Assembly (NCBI GenBank): GCA_037952775.1
Contig: JBANAY010000001.1
Span: 3,906,001 to 3,970,000, forward strand
Length of the DNA stretch: 64,000 nucleotides
Direction of reading: 5' to 3'
Origin: Clonostachys chloroleuca
Taxonomy: Eukaryota > Ascomycota > Sordariomycetes > Hypocreales > Bionectriaceae
Of this stretch, positions 9,811 through 20,944 are shown piece after piece (position 1 is the first letter of the stretch; every line of letters begins with the position of its first letter). A program made the translations under genes and the position numbers. The notes beneath the pieces were generated by a model that ran no database searches, was not told the DNA's origin, and was given only the letters and a program-made list of their open reading frames with translations.

Positions 9811-11572
9811 TTAAGAGTCGAGTTTCAATTTGATGGGACGACCAGAGGTACGCTCCCTCAGACAAAACCTTGAAATCAGATTAGTATTGAAACAATATCA
9901 AGATTGAATAGGCTCCTACTTACACGATTTTCATGGACGCGTCGTCGTAATGCAAATTTCCATCCTTCTTCGTGATGAACTTGCACTTGTACTTTCTGCG
10001 GCAATTCTGGCCCTCGGGGCAATGATGGCTGAGCATACAATCGAAATCCTCGCACTTCACGCCGTTGTAGCAGAAAGAGCTGCGGACCTTCTCCCCATGA
10101 ACCAGGAGCTCCTCTGTCAGCTCCACATCATGCACCTTTTCGCAGTCCTCTGCCCAGCGACATTGGCCATTCAGATACCACGAGTTGCAGAAGACCTTTT
10201 GTTTTGTGTCGGCGGATTTCAGTGCATTGTACTTCTCCATGTATGAATCCTTGGCCTGCTGGCTGAGTTCGTCCATCTCGGGGTCTACTCGAGCTCCGTT
10301 CTTGTTGAAGTAGATGTATTTAGCGGACTTTGCTGGCTGGCGGATGGCGGGTGGAAAGCCATCGTTGCTTGCTGATGATGCGTGACTGGGTGGGAGCCTG
10401 ATGGGAAGCATCTTCTTCACAGGCACAGGCACGGCCGCATCTAGGATTGGAGACCCGACCATCGTCGAGGGGCTTGGGGGCAAGCCGGGCCCTCTTTAGG
10501 CATGATCTCTCGATCGCTGGCTCGATTCGAACCGATACGGCTCGCTGCAATGTGAAAGAAAGGGCTGTCTCTGCTTGGGAGAGGCTCCTTTCTGAAGACA
10601 TCACCGAAACTCAATTTTTCAAAATCGAGCCATTTGAACAAGTAGGGTGCGGGGGTCGTTTCGACCAGGAAGATGCGCATCTTTGGCTGGTCGCGGTTGT
10701 TGAGATGTTCCTTGAGAACGTGGCTGTAACCTCCGTCATGGCAGCCGACAAAGTAGATTCTCTCACACCGAGGGTCGGTGTAATAATGATCTAGCATTTC
10801 TAGAAAGACCATAGGTTAGCAGTGTGAATTGAAGGCGGATGACCAAGGCATCTTACTTTTCATCTTGCAATCTGCGTTCTCTTTACCGAAACCAACATTG
10901 ATAAACTCAAACTCAGCACGGCTGTTGGTGAAGTGCTCGAAAAATTTGGAGACCTTCTCCTTGTTGTCAACGATTCCCGATTGATGGATCGCGTTCGCCA
11001 GATTGTCAAGATCGGCATAAACGCGAGCGAGGACGGGCAGGTCCTCCCTCCCACCCGTCGACTTGAGATGGTCCTTGATGTTTTCATTCAGCCGCCGGCA
11101 AGCTTCAGGAGCTCCTTGGGCAGGCGTCTCTAGAAATGCTTCATGGAAGATGGCACCATCGCCATCAATCAGGACCGCGACATAAGAATTGTTTCTCTAT
11201 GGACTCTGATTAGTACTTCAAGCTGGGAGGGGCGATTTTCGGACATACTACGCCCTCTTGGTACTCGGAAATCTGCTTGCTCAATGCCTCGACGTCTTTC
11301 TGATAACGAATGCGCAAATTTCTTTGCTCATTCAAATCCAGCTTGAGACGGGCCGCCTCCACTTCAGCTTCGTCAACCCTTTTTACAAGATCCTAGACAT
11401 GGCGGTAAGAGTCAGTAATGCTAAAGTTATGTTATAGATGGCAGCGTTTGAGTGGAGTGAGTGGTACCTTCAAGAACTTCGTCTTTTCGTCCTCTTGTTT
11501 CAAGATTTTCTGAAGATAAGGACCCTCCTTCCTCTTCTCGACATACGCATTGTCTCGTGCCTTGGGAGCCAT
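9811..11572 (-). CDS. Coiled-coil, DUF7923-like and CCCH zinc-finger protein
   Basis: Exons: 11572-11468, 11392-11252, 11196-10857, 10799-9924 and a probable last exon 9868-9811. The N-terminal 80 residues form a charged coiled coil. A globular domain follows with VAVLIDGDGAIF, an acidic active-site-like strand, and ERIYFVGCHDGGY, as in fungal DUF7923 proteins. The C-terminus has a CCCH-type cluster (CNSWYLNGQCRWAEDCEKVH) and a Cys/His-rich stretch (C-7-C-5-C-3-H and CPEGQNCRRKYKC). Such proteins are thought to bind RNA; the function is unknown. Near 10,495 the reading frame jumps, and one added base in a G run (GAGGG) joins both halves seamlessly. The donor GTAAGT at 9923 with branch ACTAATC supports the last intron; without it the protein ends at 9920. 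Confidence 0.8.
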
Positions 11573-13082
11573 TGCGAGGGACTGAAGCCAAAAGATGAGC
11601 GGTAGAGAAATGTGCTTGGAAACTAGTACGTGCAGGTTAATGAGCCAGAGCCGGAACGTCAGATATCGGGATTGGCAAGCTTCTGGAGCAAGACTGAGGG
11701 TTGGGAAGGTCTCTTTCTTTTATGTCATAATTTCTGTCCACTTCGATTTGCGCGCGGAGAGCATTCGCTACGTAATAGCACTAAGTGCAGAGCATCTCAA
11801 GGGATGCGACAACAAAGAAAGTTCTTTGTTCGACTCCACGAAAAAGGGCATGCAAGGCCAGTCACCCAAAGTATTTCGTCCAAAGGACAACTGCGGCAGT
11901 GCATGTAGTAGGCGCACACACAGCCATTATCCCCAGAGTCGGACCCTGCACCAGTTAATTTATTGCGAATAATGAGCAGCTGTTCTGCATCCTACCACAA
12001 AGCTTGAGAAGACTAAAATTAGTACTTGCACACAGCCGTTAGTGGCATGAGAAAGCGCTGGCTTGGGCGGCCTGGACCCGGGGCGTTCTTTCATCAGTAA
12101 AACTCAGATTTCGGTCGCCGTAAACTTGGAGCTTAACTACATTACGTTGTTGATCTCGAAGGTGGGCATCACTGAGTGGTGTTCCTGTGTGCTAGGTCTG
12201 TCGCCCCTTCTTTCAAAATGGCATCTCACGCAGTTCAGATGCTATTGAATTGCTAGAACTATGCACCTAAGTTATCTGTACCCTAATAGAGGTTACATTC
12301 TATCATGCCATCTGATCTATAGAAGGTATGAGTATACGATTGAACCAAATTACGACTGTACATACATTGTGAAGTACCAATAGTTCGGTAAGAATAAATT
12401 AACCAAGCCCTTCATGCTTGAACACAAGCTTATCATTGGCGCGACGAGAAGGGGCCAAACAAGGGTGCCAGTTCTCAGAGCATTTCGTCATTGTTTGATG
12501 TTGACTGGGCCACTGACGCACCAATCAGATATATCGGCACCAGCTACGACGCGTTTCAGGTTCAACCACGCTGTGGAACAAGGGTGTCTGTCTGTCAGCT
12601 CAAACTACGGTTGTGGATCTTCCGTTCCAAGATGAGTTGGAATATACGACTGGCGCGAAAACTGAAACAAAACGCCGAAAGCCCATGTCAATACCATTTC
12701 AGACGAGAAATTTTCGTATTCACTAATGGAGGACTGATTAGTTGGGAGATTTTGTGAATTCTAGACCCAGAAAGCGTCACCACATGTAATGGCCCCATGG
12801 TTCGCGTCGACAATATCCCTGTTCCTGAGCCAGGGAATGACCCGTTGTATCCGGAGAGCACATTCCGGCAAGATGTTGAGATGATGGCTCGTGAATAAAT
12901 TAAGAAGCCTTCCTCAGCCTAGATTGAAGCTTTTTGGAACCCCCAATACCATCGTTCTTTATCAGATTCCTTGTTTTGTCCTTCGTTCTCATATTCATTC
13001 AAGGCTGGTCCTTCGTTTTATTCACCAACAAACTTACCAATTGCACTACTCTACATTGCTCGTTAACATTCACACCAGCATC
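11573..13082. other. Intergenic, 1.5 kb
   Basis: No gene supported. The segment serves as the upstream region of both the CCCH gene (-) and the CBM1 protease gene (+). The last 120 bases before 13083 are CT-rich, typical of a leader upstream of a highly expressed secreted-protein gene. Confidence 0.5.
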
Positions 13083-14527
13083 ATGCGTGGCTTCGCTCTC
13101 TCTGCCGCTCTCCTGAGCGGGTTCCTAACCTGCTCTTCCGCACTCTCTGACCTGGACGCATCAGTCTGGAAGAATATCGAGTCCAAGGTGGACTCTAGGT
13201 CCATTAAGCGACTCTCGAACCGTCCCGTCAAGCGCCAGTCTGGATGGAGCCCGCCATCCGAACTCTCGACAGCTCTTACTGAGGTCTGGAGTCACTATGA
13301 ATCCACCTACAGTGGTGGCCCATTCGCCGAGACCAACTGGGGATGGCACCAGATCATGAAGAACAAGGGGTAAGTATCCAAGATTCTGAATGATTTTGCG
13401 GGTGGCTGACCTTCCTCAGTTCTCTCAGCATTTGCGTGCGCTGGGACTCGACTGCAAGCGTCACCGAGGCGCAGAGGACCCAGACAGCATCCAAGTATGC
13501 CGAGCAATACGAGAAATGGTTCAAATGGCTATATGGATTCGACGGATTCCCTTACTCCGCCATCGACGTCAAGATTGTCGGATGGGCCGTCAAGGACAAG
13601 AGCCTCCTTCAGGGATCCACGGATGGCATCACTGTGTACACTGACTTGGATTCCGACGGAGTCCCGATGTGCACCGAAGGCCAATTTGACCACTCGCTTT
13701 GGCTCACCGACGGACTCGAGGGAGGTTTCGGCTACACCTGGGGTCAGCAAGTAGGCCGTGAATACTTCATGAACAACATTGATTCTGAAAACATCCACAT
13801 TCTGCTGCACGAGATGGTAAGATGCTCTCGATCATAAGGTATTGATAGACCCATTTGCTGACGGACTCGATATGTGTAGGGCCACACATTTGGTCTTGAC
13901 GACTGTAAGTTTCTGTCCCCATCTTCCCTTTTTAACTCTGGCTAACTTGAGATCCTAGTTTATGGTATGAAAAACCGAACCCAGACAGTTTGATACCCTC
14001 ACAACTAGCTTACTGATTACTTTCTAGACTGGACCCCAACTGGTGTTACCAACTTCATCATGCTCGCTGGATCTGCTATGGAGGTGACCGACTTTGACGG
14101 CTGGATGTTCCGCAACTGGTGGTATGAACTCGCTCAGAAGAACAGTTGGTCCAGTGGAAGCTCCGACTCGACCGGCGCTCCCTCTTCAGCCAGCTCCCCG
14201 GTTGCAACCACGCCTGCAGCTACCGCTCCCGCAGCGACCGCTCCCGCCACGACTGCTGCTCCTTATCCTACCACCACCCCCGGCGGCTCGCCTGCTTCTA
14301 CCGTCAGGACCAGGACCAGGACTAGAACCAGGACCTCGAGCGGAGCTGTCGAGACGCCCACCCAGGCTACATCAGTTGTCGCGGCACCTTCCCAGGGAGG
14401 CTTCCAGGGCGGCATGGCAGCGAAGAAATGGGGACAATGCGGCGGAATTGGTCACTCTGGCACGACCGAATGTGACGAAGGACTGGAGTGCGTTCAGCAG
14501 AACGAGTACTACTTCCAGTGTCTGTAA
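13083..14527 (+). CDS. Secreted metzincin-like protease with CBM1 tail
   Basis: Five exons: 13083-13369, 13420-13816, 13880-13904, 13959-13964 (6-nt microexon) and 14028-14527, giving 404 residues. A signal peptide (residues 1-20) and a short propeptide with KR sites (RLSNRPVKRQ) precede the catalytic domain. The zinc site HEMGHTFGLDD (about 226-236) fits HExxHxxGxxD, the metzincin pattern with an aspartate third ligand, as in snapalysins. SAMEV about 25 residues later could be the Met-turn. A Ser/Thr/Pro/Ala linker with RTRTRTRTRT leads to a C-terminal cellulose-binding module (WGQCGGIG, final C-x9-C pattern, NEYYFQCL) of about 35 residues. It is secreted and probably acts on proteins while bound to plant cell walls. 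The zinc motif is split across exons 2 and 3, and the two tiny exons are needed to keep frame. Confidence 0.85.
13959..13964 (+). other. 6-nt microexon of the CBM1 protease
   Basis: TTTATG lies between acceptor CCTAG and donor GTATGA. With the split codons it adds Phe-Tyr and the first base of Asp, directly after the zinc motif. Skipping it stays in frame but deletes two residues. Confidence 0.75.
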
Positions 14528-14667
14528 GATGGAGATCTACTGCACGCCTTTGGCACTCGCGGATAGATTGTGTTATTAGTACAGCTTTATAAAACCTCGA
14601 TTGGTGGTGTAATAGGCTACCGTTTGCCGAATTCTGTATTGATGCCGCAGATTAAAGTGAGGGCCGC

Positions 14668-15191
14668 TCAGTAATAGTACAACCCGTCATCAGTGCCATC
14701 TAATTTTCCCTCGGCTTGTAACTTCAGTAAAGCCTCCTTGCTCCTCGCCACCATTGCCTTTCCATATTCGGGGCCCAGCGGCGGCGCTGGCTTCTCCATG
14801 TCCTGTCTCACCCAGGGTAATTTAGGCGAGGTGATGGACCTGGCGATTTCGGTGCGTATCAAGAAGATGGTGGCGTCATCAAATGCCCCTCCGAGGAGGA
14901 CAGCGCGTACACCCGCTGCCACATTTCCTGTGCCGATGCTGCTGCTTGACGATTCGGGAGCCTCCCCTCGGAGAATGAATGGAACCTCCGTGATGACTGC
15001 TCCGGGGTTCATGATGAATTGGACCACTTTGGTTTGTCTTGGTCAACATAGTGCTCTGGCACATCCGTTTGTCCGACGCGGCGGTTGAGGCCCATACCTT
15101 CGAACTCGGGTTTCAACCCTTCAATGACTCCTTGGCCAATTTGCTCTGTTTTACCGCAGAGGATGATGGGGATGGGGGTTGAGGCGGCCAT
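14668..15191 (-). CDS. Small conserved fungal protein, function unknown
   Basis: Two exons, 15191-15098 and 15026-14668, give 150 residues. The intron has donor GTATGG and branch-like GTTGACC, with an AAG acceptor. The protein has a beta-alpha start (PIPIILCGKTEQIGQGVIEG) resembling a nucleotide- or cofactor-binding fold, a Ser-rich loop (ESSSSSIG), then AVLLGGAFDDA and a C-terminal charged helix (KEALLKLQAEGKLDGTDDG). There is no signal peptide or membrane segment. I do not recognise the family and assign no function. Its 3' end is 141 bp from the convergent end of the CBM1 protease gene. Confidence 0.65.
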
Positions 15192-16555
15192 GGTTGGTTT
15201 AATGTGATAGCATAGATTGGCGGGGGAAAGGAAAGAAGATGAGAAGGCGCGCGAGAAGTCTGACTTTGGAGGTAAAATTTAGCTCATTGGTTGGTTGGAT
15301 GTGGAGAGACTGCATCAAATGTCATGTCAGCAGCTAGCACATTCCATGTGACGACCCTCATCCCGGCTTTATATCAGCTGAAACAATGTAGGGTCTATCT
15401 TGTGAGCTTGCCAGAAAAACATGAAGGGCAGATCGCTTGCCGCCTGCACACGGAATATAGCTGTGAATGACGGGAAATTGAATTAGAGACGATTGCTTGG
15501 CCGAGCCATTACCCCTCAAGTACCGATCCACCTGATGGCGGGGTTTATCAGTCTATCCACTACAGCTAAAGATGCGAATGCTAAGCTTTGGGACGATGCT
15601 GGTCATCTGTCGATTAACGGGGGTTTCAGGATAGAAGAAAGGAAGAAACTTCATTCTCGAAATATTATTGAACCGATCAAGTTTTCAGAAATCGAGCTGG
15701 GTCTCAACGAAATATAACATATTGAGAGCAAGCATATGGTTTTACTCATATGAGCTCACCCAGAGGTCACAAATATTTTTCTACAGAATAAGTATGGTGG
15801 AAAAAGAGCTTACCAAACTTTGCCTTCGTCGTGTTGACTACACCCCTTGTTTGTGGCGTTGTTCTTTGACCCCAATTACTTATTTCGCCACGGGATTCCA
15901 AGATCTTCCCAGTTGATTGATGGATACGAGATGAAAGAGGTAAAAGTGACATTTATCTTAAATGAGTAAGTACAAAGGTGAAATCTGTTTCACAGTGACG
16001 CCCGAGTCCCCAGAGCTATCTGAATTGAGTTACAAAGCTAGAAACAAACACTGGAGTTTTGTTTAACATAGTAGCTGTTAAACCTCAGACTTATGAGATG
16101 GCAGTAAGCCCGACCGCTGACAAATTATAGTTATCCTGAACTTGATCAGCTCCGGTTCATCTCGGATATTGGGACATAGTCGATCCGACGGAATCACTGA
16201 GTTCTATTTATCCCCGTCTTGTTCCCAGGAAGAGTAACCTTTGAGATGATCGGAATTGAACAAAACCGTGGAACTAGCACTTGATGAGACTTGATGCAAA
16301 AGTATTTTGTACGCGGCGTCGTAAGATGAATCGATTGGCGATGTTGAGCGTATTCCACGGATTCGAAAGAGTATGTGAGAGGAATACTGAAGGTGCGTCA
16401 CTAAAAGGGCGGATGACGACTGCTGACCCAGCCCACTCATAATGACACCCTGCCCTGGCTTTATATCGTCTTCCCCTCACAGCTTACTTCCAACTATACT
16501 ACTTGCTCAACGTTTAGAACTTTTTTTTTGATAGGCTCCACCTATCAACCGCGCG
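15192..16555. other. Intergenic, 1.4 kb
   Basis: No gene supported; several stop-rich frames and AT-rich patches. The last 70 bases include a T9 run and a CT-rich leader before the acetyltransferase start at 16556. Confidence 0.5.
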
Positions 16556-17376
16556 ATGGCAACTAAATACTACATCCGCCAGGGTGGATTCTCGGACCTG
16601 AAAGCCACGGGTTCTATCTATGAACAGACAATTGGTAGATCGTCTCTTTTTGAGATTCTTTTCCCCGGCCACCAAGTTGAGCCTGAACCTTTCACGAAGT
16701 GGGTAAGGCGATTGTTCTGGAAGCGGTACTGGTCGCTTGGCTATTCACTCAAGGTTCTGGTTGCCACCGATGAAAATGATGGTTCGGGCAAAAGGCAGGC
16801 ACAGGCAAGCGAGAAGCTGGTAGGCTTCACTTGGTGGGTTCGGCCGGTTGAATCAATGTCTTTTTATGAGCGCTGGATCTCTCCATGTAAGTAATCCGAA
16901 CCCTCTGCAGATGTTTGCATTTATTACAACCAATGAATGAGCCTGAAATTACACTTGCGGCGATTCTGGAGCTAATATGACTGAGCAAAAGACGCCTGGG
17001 CATGCTATACGATGGGCACACTTATCAAGTATTTGAACTTATTTTTCCCAGTCGCGGGCCTCGATTTCGGTCCCTTGGCCGCAACCAACCGCATTTTTGA
17101 TCCAATAACAGATGGGCTTCGCAATACCCCCGAAGGCGCAGCGCTTGGTTCCTCTCTGCTATATGTGTCGACCCAAAATATCAAGGCAAAGGACTTGGGA
17201 AAATGCTTCTGCTAAATGGTCTCAGTGAGGCTGATCGTGCAGGCGTAGCGACTTGGATCATCGGGCTTGCGGGAGTGGAGGACTTTTACACTCGCCATGG
17301 TTTCGTCGAAGCTGGAAGGGTGAATGTCGAAGATTTTGAGGCTTGGGATGGCGGAAGTGTTATGTTCCGGGAATAG
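16556..17376 (+). CDS. GNAT-family N-acetyltransferase
   Basis: Exon 1 is 16556-16886 and exon 2 is 16986-17376, with a 99-bp intron (donor GTAAGT, branch GCTAAT). About 240 residues. The C-terminal half has the acetyl-CoA binding signature KYQGKGLGKMLL (motif A, Q/RxxGxG/A), followed by ATWIIGLAGVEDFYTRHGF, typical of fungal GNATs, ending GSVMFRE. Substrate unknown. Near 17,178 the frame must shift: one extra base in the ACCC or AAAA run joins YVST to KYQGKG without loss. As written, translation would stop at 17215 and lose the cofactor site. This is probably a one-base sequence error, less likely a recent pseudogene. Confidence 0.7.
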
Positions 17377-18128
17377 TTATCAAGTTGAACAGAGGCAATG
17401 GAACGTGAACTTTGCGGATGAACTTAAAACAGCATTGCTGCAATTATCTACGCGGGGTTTTGCTGAGCCTAAGCTAATTGAGTTGCGACAATCGAAGGTA
17501 GCATGGAAGGGTTCAGCATCTTGAGAAGGATAGGGGCAGGATTCAAAATCTCAGCACACAACATGTCTTGAGCTGCCACCATATTGGATTGTCTTCATCA
17601 CTGAGTAAATTACATTAAGGGATGAGAATGCAGATGTATAACTCGATTTCCAGGCTAACTAGTGTAAACGTAAGAAGGACAGTACTCTATGTGAGGCTCA
17701 GCGTACGCGTGTCTCCTGCTACAATAAAGTAATAAACCAGGATACGTCATATGAAGATCTAGTATATCTGACAGAGTTTTTAGTAAACTCTGAGCTGAGT
17801 TGATTTAGAGAAGATTACGGGTTTATCGGTTCAGGGTCCAATTAAATTCCACGGACTTGCCAGTGGAGCCCGGATGTAAGCGGCCGCTCTGGTCATGCAT
17901 CATGGCCGGACTTAAGCTCATCCATCTTCAACTGGGATTTGGAAGGGCCGGAATATACTTTTGCTAAGGCAAGAAGAACAGAAAGAAAAGTATAAAGTTT
18001 ATTCATTGTGCGCAGATGGTATGATCTTGTCTCTCGTCTCATCCTGTTCAACGCATCTACTGAACTAGTGTATTACATCTTCTTCTCTGAATCTTCATTA
18101 CAAATATATTCAAACCACTTAGCCCATT
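17377..18128. other. Intergenic, 0.75 kb
   Basis: No gene. A small hairpin (arms AGAGTTT/AAACTCT around 17774-17792) is present. The 3' part is AT-rich and serves as the upstream region of the dehydrogenase gene. Confidence 0.45.
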
Positions 18129-18953
18129 ATGTCTAGAGTCTGGTTTGTTACGGCTGCCTCTCGAGGGCTTGGCCGCGAGATTGTTGAGGCTGCTTTGGCT
18201 GCCGGAGACAACGTCATTGCAACAGCGCGGGATCCTGCCTCACTCGAACATTTCACGAGGAAATATGGATCCGAGCGTGTTCACGCTTTTGCCCTGGACG
18301 TGACGGACAGTGACCAAGTTTTCAGTGTGGTCAAAGATGCCCACAAGGTTTTTGGACGCATTGACATTGTTGTCAACAACGCTGGATTTGCGCAGACAGC
18401 ATCGCTCGAGGATATGGATGTTGAATCTTTCAAACGCCAGGTTAACACCAACTTCTTTGGAACCGTGTGGGTCACCAAGGCCGTGGTTCCCATCATGAGG
18501 CAACAGGGAAGCGGCCACATCATCCAGGTATCCTCTGTTGGTGGCAGATTGGGAACTCCCGGCATGTCAGGGTACCAGAGCGCTAAATGGGCCGTTGGAG
18601 GCTTGACCACTGTTTTGGCTGCCGAGGTGGCCCCCTTTGGAATCAAGACTACGGTTCTCGAGCCTGGTGGCATGAAGACCGACTGGGCTGGTTCTTCCAT
18701 GGAGCATGGTGTTATGAGCGAACCTTATAAGCAGACCGTCGGCGCTTTTGAGGAGCTCCGAAAAACCTATGAGCCTCACTGGACACCCCCCGAAAAGGTG
18801 GCAAACGCCGTCGTTCTCCTGAGCAAGGTTGAAGACCCGCCTCTTCGTCTTCTCGTGTGCCCCGAGACTCCACAGATTGCGAAGGCTGCGGCAGCAAAAC
18901 TGGCGGAATCTGATGCTAAGTGGGAGAACTTTTCTATAAACCTGACGCTCTGA
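18129..18953 (+). CDS. Classical short-chain dehydrogenase/reductase
   Basis: Single exon, 274 residues. It has the Rossmann NAD(P) motif TAASRGLG (residues 8-15, for TGxxxGxG, with Ala in place of the first Gly), NNAG at about 83-86, and the catalytic set Ser135/136, Tyr149 and Lys153 (SGYQSAK). Basic residues after the first loop (ATARD) suggest NADPH preference. Fungal relatives act on ketones, sterols or polyketide intermediates, but nothing nearby fixes the substrate. No intron, unlike most neighbours. Confidence 0.9.
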   Translation: MSRVWFVTAASRGLGREIVEAALAAGDNVIATARDPASLEHFTRKYGSERVHAFALDVTDSDQVFSVVKDAHKVFGRIDIVVNNAGFAQTASLEDMDVESFKRQVNTNFFGTVWVTKAVVPIMRQQGSGHIIQVSSVGGRLGTPGMSGYQSAKWAVGGLTTVLAAEVAPFGIKTTVLEPGGMKTDWAGSSMEHGVMSEPYKQTVGAFEELRKTYEPHWTPPEKVANAVVLLSKVEDPPLRLLVCPETPQIAKAAAAKLAESDAKWENFSINLTL

Positions 18954-19672
18954 ATCAATCAGGGCAATGCATGCTGATCTTGGTGGAAACTAGAGGTGGT
19001 AAAGCGTGTTGGCTGTCCAAAAGGCTGTATGTAAGAATCCATAATCGCAGAGAATGGTTAACCTGATCATCGGGGCTTGGAATTTAACTTAAGAAGTCTT
19101 TCTAGAATTCCATATAAAATAAATACTATTTTGGGGCTTAGAAAGCATCACTATGAACGACATGCTGAAATATGAACCTTTTTTAGAGATTTTCATAAGT
19201 CAAGGTAGTTAATAGAACTATGTATGTCTATCTAATCAACCAAAATCTTGGCAGGAGGGCTGAAAGTAGAGTATATGGGTGTTTAATCATGCCTGTTACT
19301 ATCAAGAGAACAGTTTTGCTCACAAAATTCTCTCGAGCCTTCACATTAGGCCGAGATTCCATACCGCTTGTTTCCAAAATGGGCGTCCGTGACCATATCC
19401 TGTCTTCTACGTATCATTCGAGGCGAATGTGAACGATGTCTACCCGTCTGGAGGAGTTTCATATCTTCTCGCAACACTGTTGGCAGCATGTGGTCTGATG
19501 CCTGGAAATGGGATCCTAGAACATGGGTCATTGTTCAGATAGAACGAAATTGTAAGGGGTCAAGCGTTTGACTCGACCGGCTCCTTGAAAACTTAATTTA
19601 TGGTGGAAGTATTCGTTGCATACAGGTCTGCTTAAATTCATCCTCGATCTACTCATATTTATCTACTCCTTC
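18954..19672. other. Intergenic, 0.7 kb
   Basis: Nothing supported. It lies between convergent genes and contains their 3' regions. Confidence 0.45.
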
Positions 19673-20579
19673 TTGGATACTGACCCCATCACTTTCAGCG
19701 CCTCTTCAACATGTTTTTTTGTGTCTCTTGGATAGCTTCATCATGCAACAACTCCCCCAGCCGCTTTTCCCAGAAATTCCACCTTTGTAGACTCAAAGGG
19801 GCAAGATCGTTTCCGTAGAGATCACCCGTTTTCAGTGATTGAGACTCACCAGTGGAGAGCACCTCACCGGAAGTAAGTTTGTTCAGAAGAGGCTCACTGC
19901 AGTTAATAAGCCACTCAGCAGCAACCCAAGCCTGGCAGTCGAGAAGGGGTCCTTGAATTGAAGAGTTTTCAAGCGACTCATGCAATTCCCAGAAAGCTAG
20001 ATCAAGTGGCTCAGTAAAGCCATCACCAACAATATGTGAAGCAAAAGAATTAGTGTTTTTCCAGAAGTCAAAGAGACTCTGGGGAAGTGGTTCGTTATCT
20101 TGTTGAACCGGCCCTTTTACAATTAGCATTGGAATAGAAGTTGACATGGAGATACGTACTCAGCTCCCAATGTTCAATTAGCCTTGTCTCAAGCTCAGGA
20201 AGATCATGCCATTTACACTCCTATAACCTCTAATTAGTAAATTGGGAAATAAACATAAGTATGAAAAACTGAACGGTTCTTCTTGGTTGGGAGCACCCTC
20301 CCTCTGACGAATAATACGAATTACAAGAAGTAGACACCTTTGCCATTCGTGGCCAGCTGGAATGCGCCAGGACATCTCAACTAACACAGCCCAGAGGGAC
20401 ATAAAGACATCCTCAGGTGGGACCTCATTCTCAATCTTGAAGAGGAAGATTGTATCATTCGTAATCTTAGCGGCTCGATTTTCCACAGAGGCTGGATATT
20501 CAAGAGTACATTGGATCATGCGGGAAATAGAGCGCTCGAATGGCTGGAAACGTTCTTCAATTAATTGCAGAAAATTCAT
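19673..20579 (-). CDS. DUF3632-family fungal protein
   Basis: About 285 residues in three exons: 20579 to about 20287, about 20223 to 20161, and 20098 to 19673. The second intron (20099-20160) is clear: GTACGT donor, GCTAAT branch. The pattern WHDLPELETRLIEHWEL, then FWKNTNSFAS, LDCQAWVAAEWL and LSLQRWNFWEKRLGEL, matches the DUF3632 family, which is found only in fungi and has no assigned activity. The annotated frame ends at 19695 in NMLKRR, but one more A in the A7 run at 19713-19719 extends it in the family manner (KKHVEEALKVMG) to a stop at 19673. The exon 1/2 junction near 20,225-20,287 has a weak donor (GTTCAG) and is also one base out of frame. Confidence 0.7.
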
Positions 20580-20944
20580 ATTGGCTGGGTTTATCGAGTA
20601 ACTGAGCAAGACAATTGGTGAAGTGAGGCTCAGTCAGATTGAAGACACTTCATTGAAACACGCAGACATTTACTTAAACTTAATATTCGACATGACAACT
20701 TGAATGGAGCGAGGCTCAGACAGCGGAAACAGGAGGCGGGGTTTCGAGCCAATAAACGCACTGGCTTCCTATCTGCCCCGTATGTAACCTACCTACCTAA
20801 TATGGAAATAGGAGACAATCGGTTTCAAGGAATGATAATCTCGAAGATTAGCTGGGGGTCAACGAAAGAGAGGTTAAGTACCTCTGCCGCTCCCACGGCG
20901 TGTTCGCGGCCTGTCATTGTTCGAAACCACGGCCATCACTGACC
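20580..20944. other. Divergent promoter region
   Basis: About 365 bp between the DUF3632 gene (-) and the esterase gene (+). No gene seen. Confidence 0.4.

Noticed and set aside
9755..9815. A-box-like GCTCAGTTGGTA on the minus strand, suggesting a second tRNA
   Set aside because: No matching B box or cloverleaf downstream; the candidate T-arm region (ATTTGAACATT) does not pair. It also overlaps the last exon of the CCCH gene.
10515..10545. B-box-like GGTTCGAATC on the minus strand
   Set aside because: It is inside the CCCH coding sequence, has no T stem and no A box at a suitable distance.
16881..17215. GNAT gene as a true pseudogene
   Set aside because: A single added base in a homopolymer repairs it fully, and six other genes show the same one-base pattern, so sequence error is more likely.
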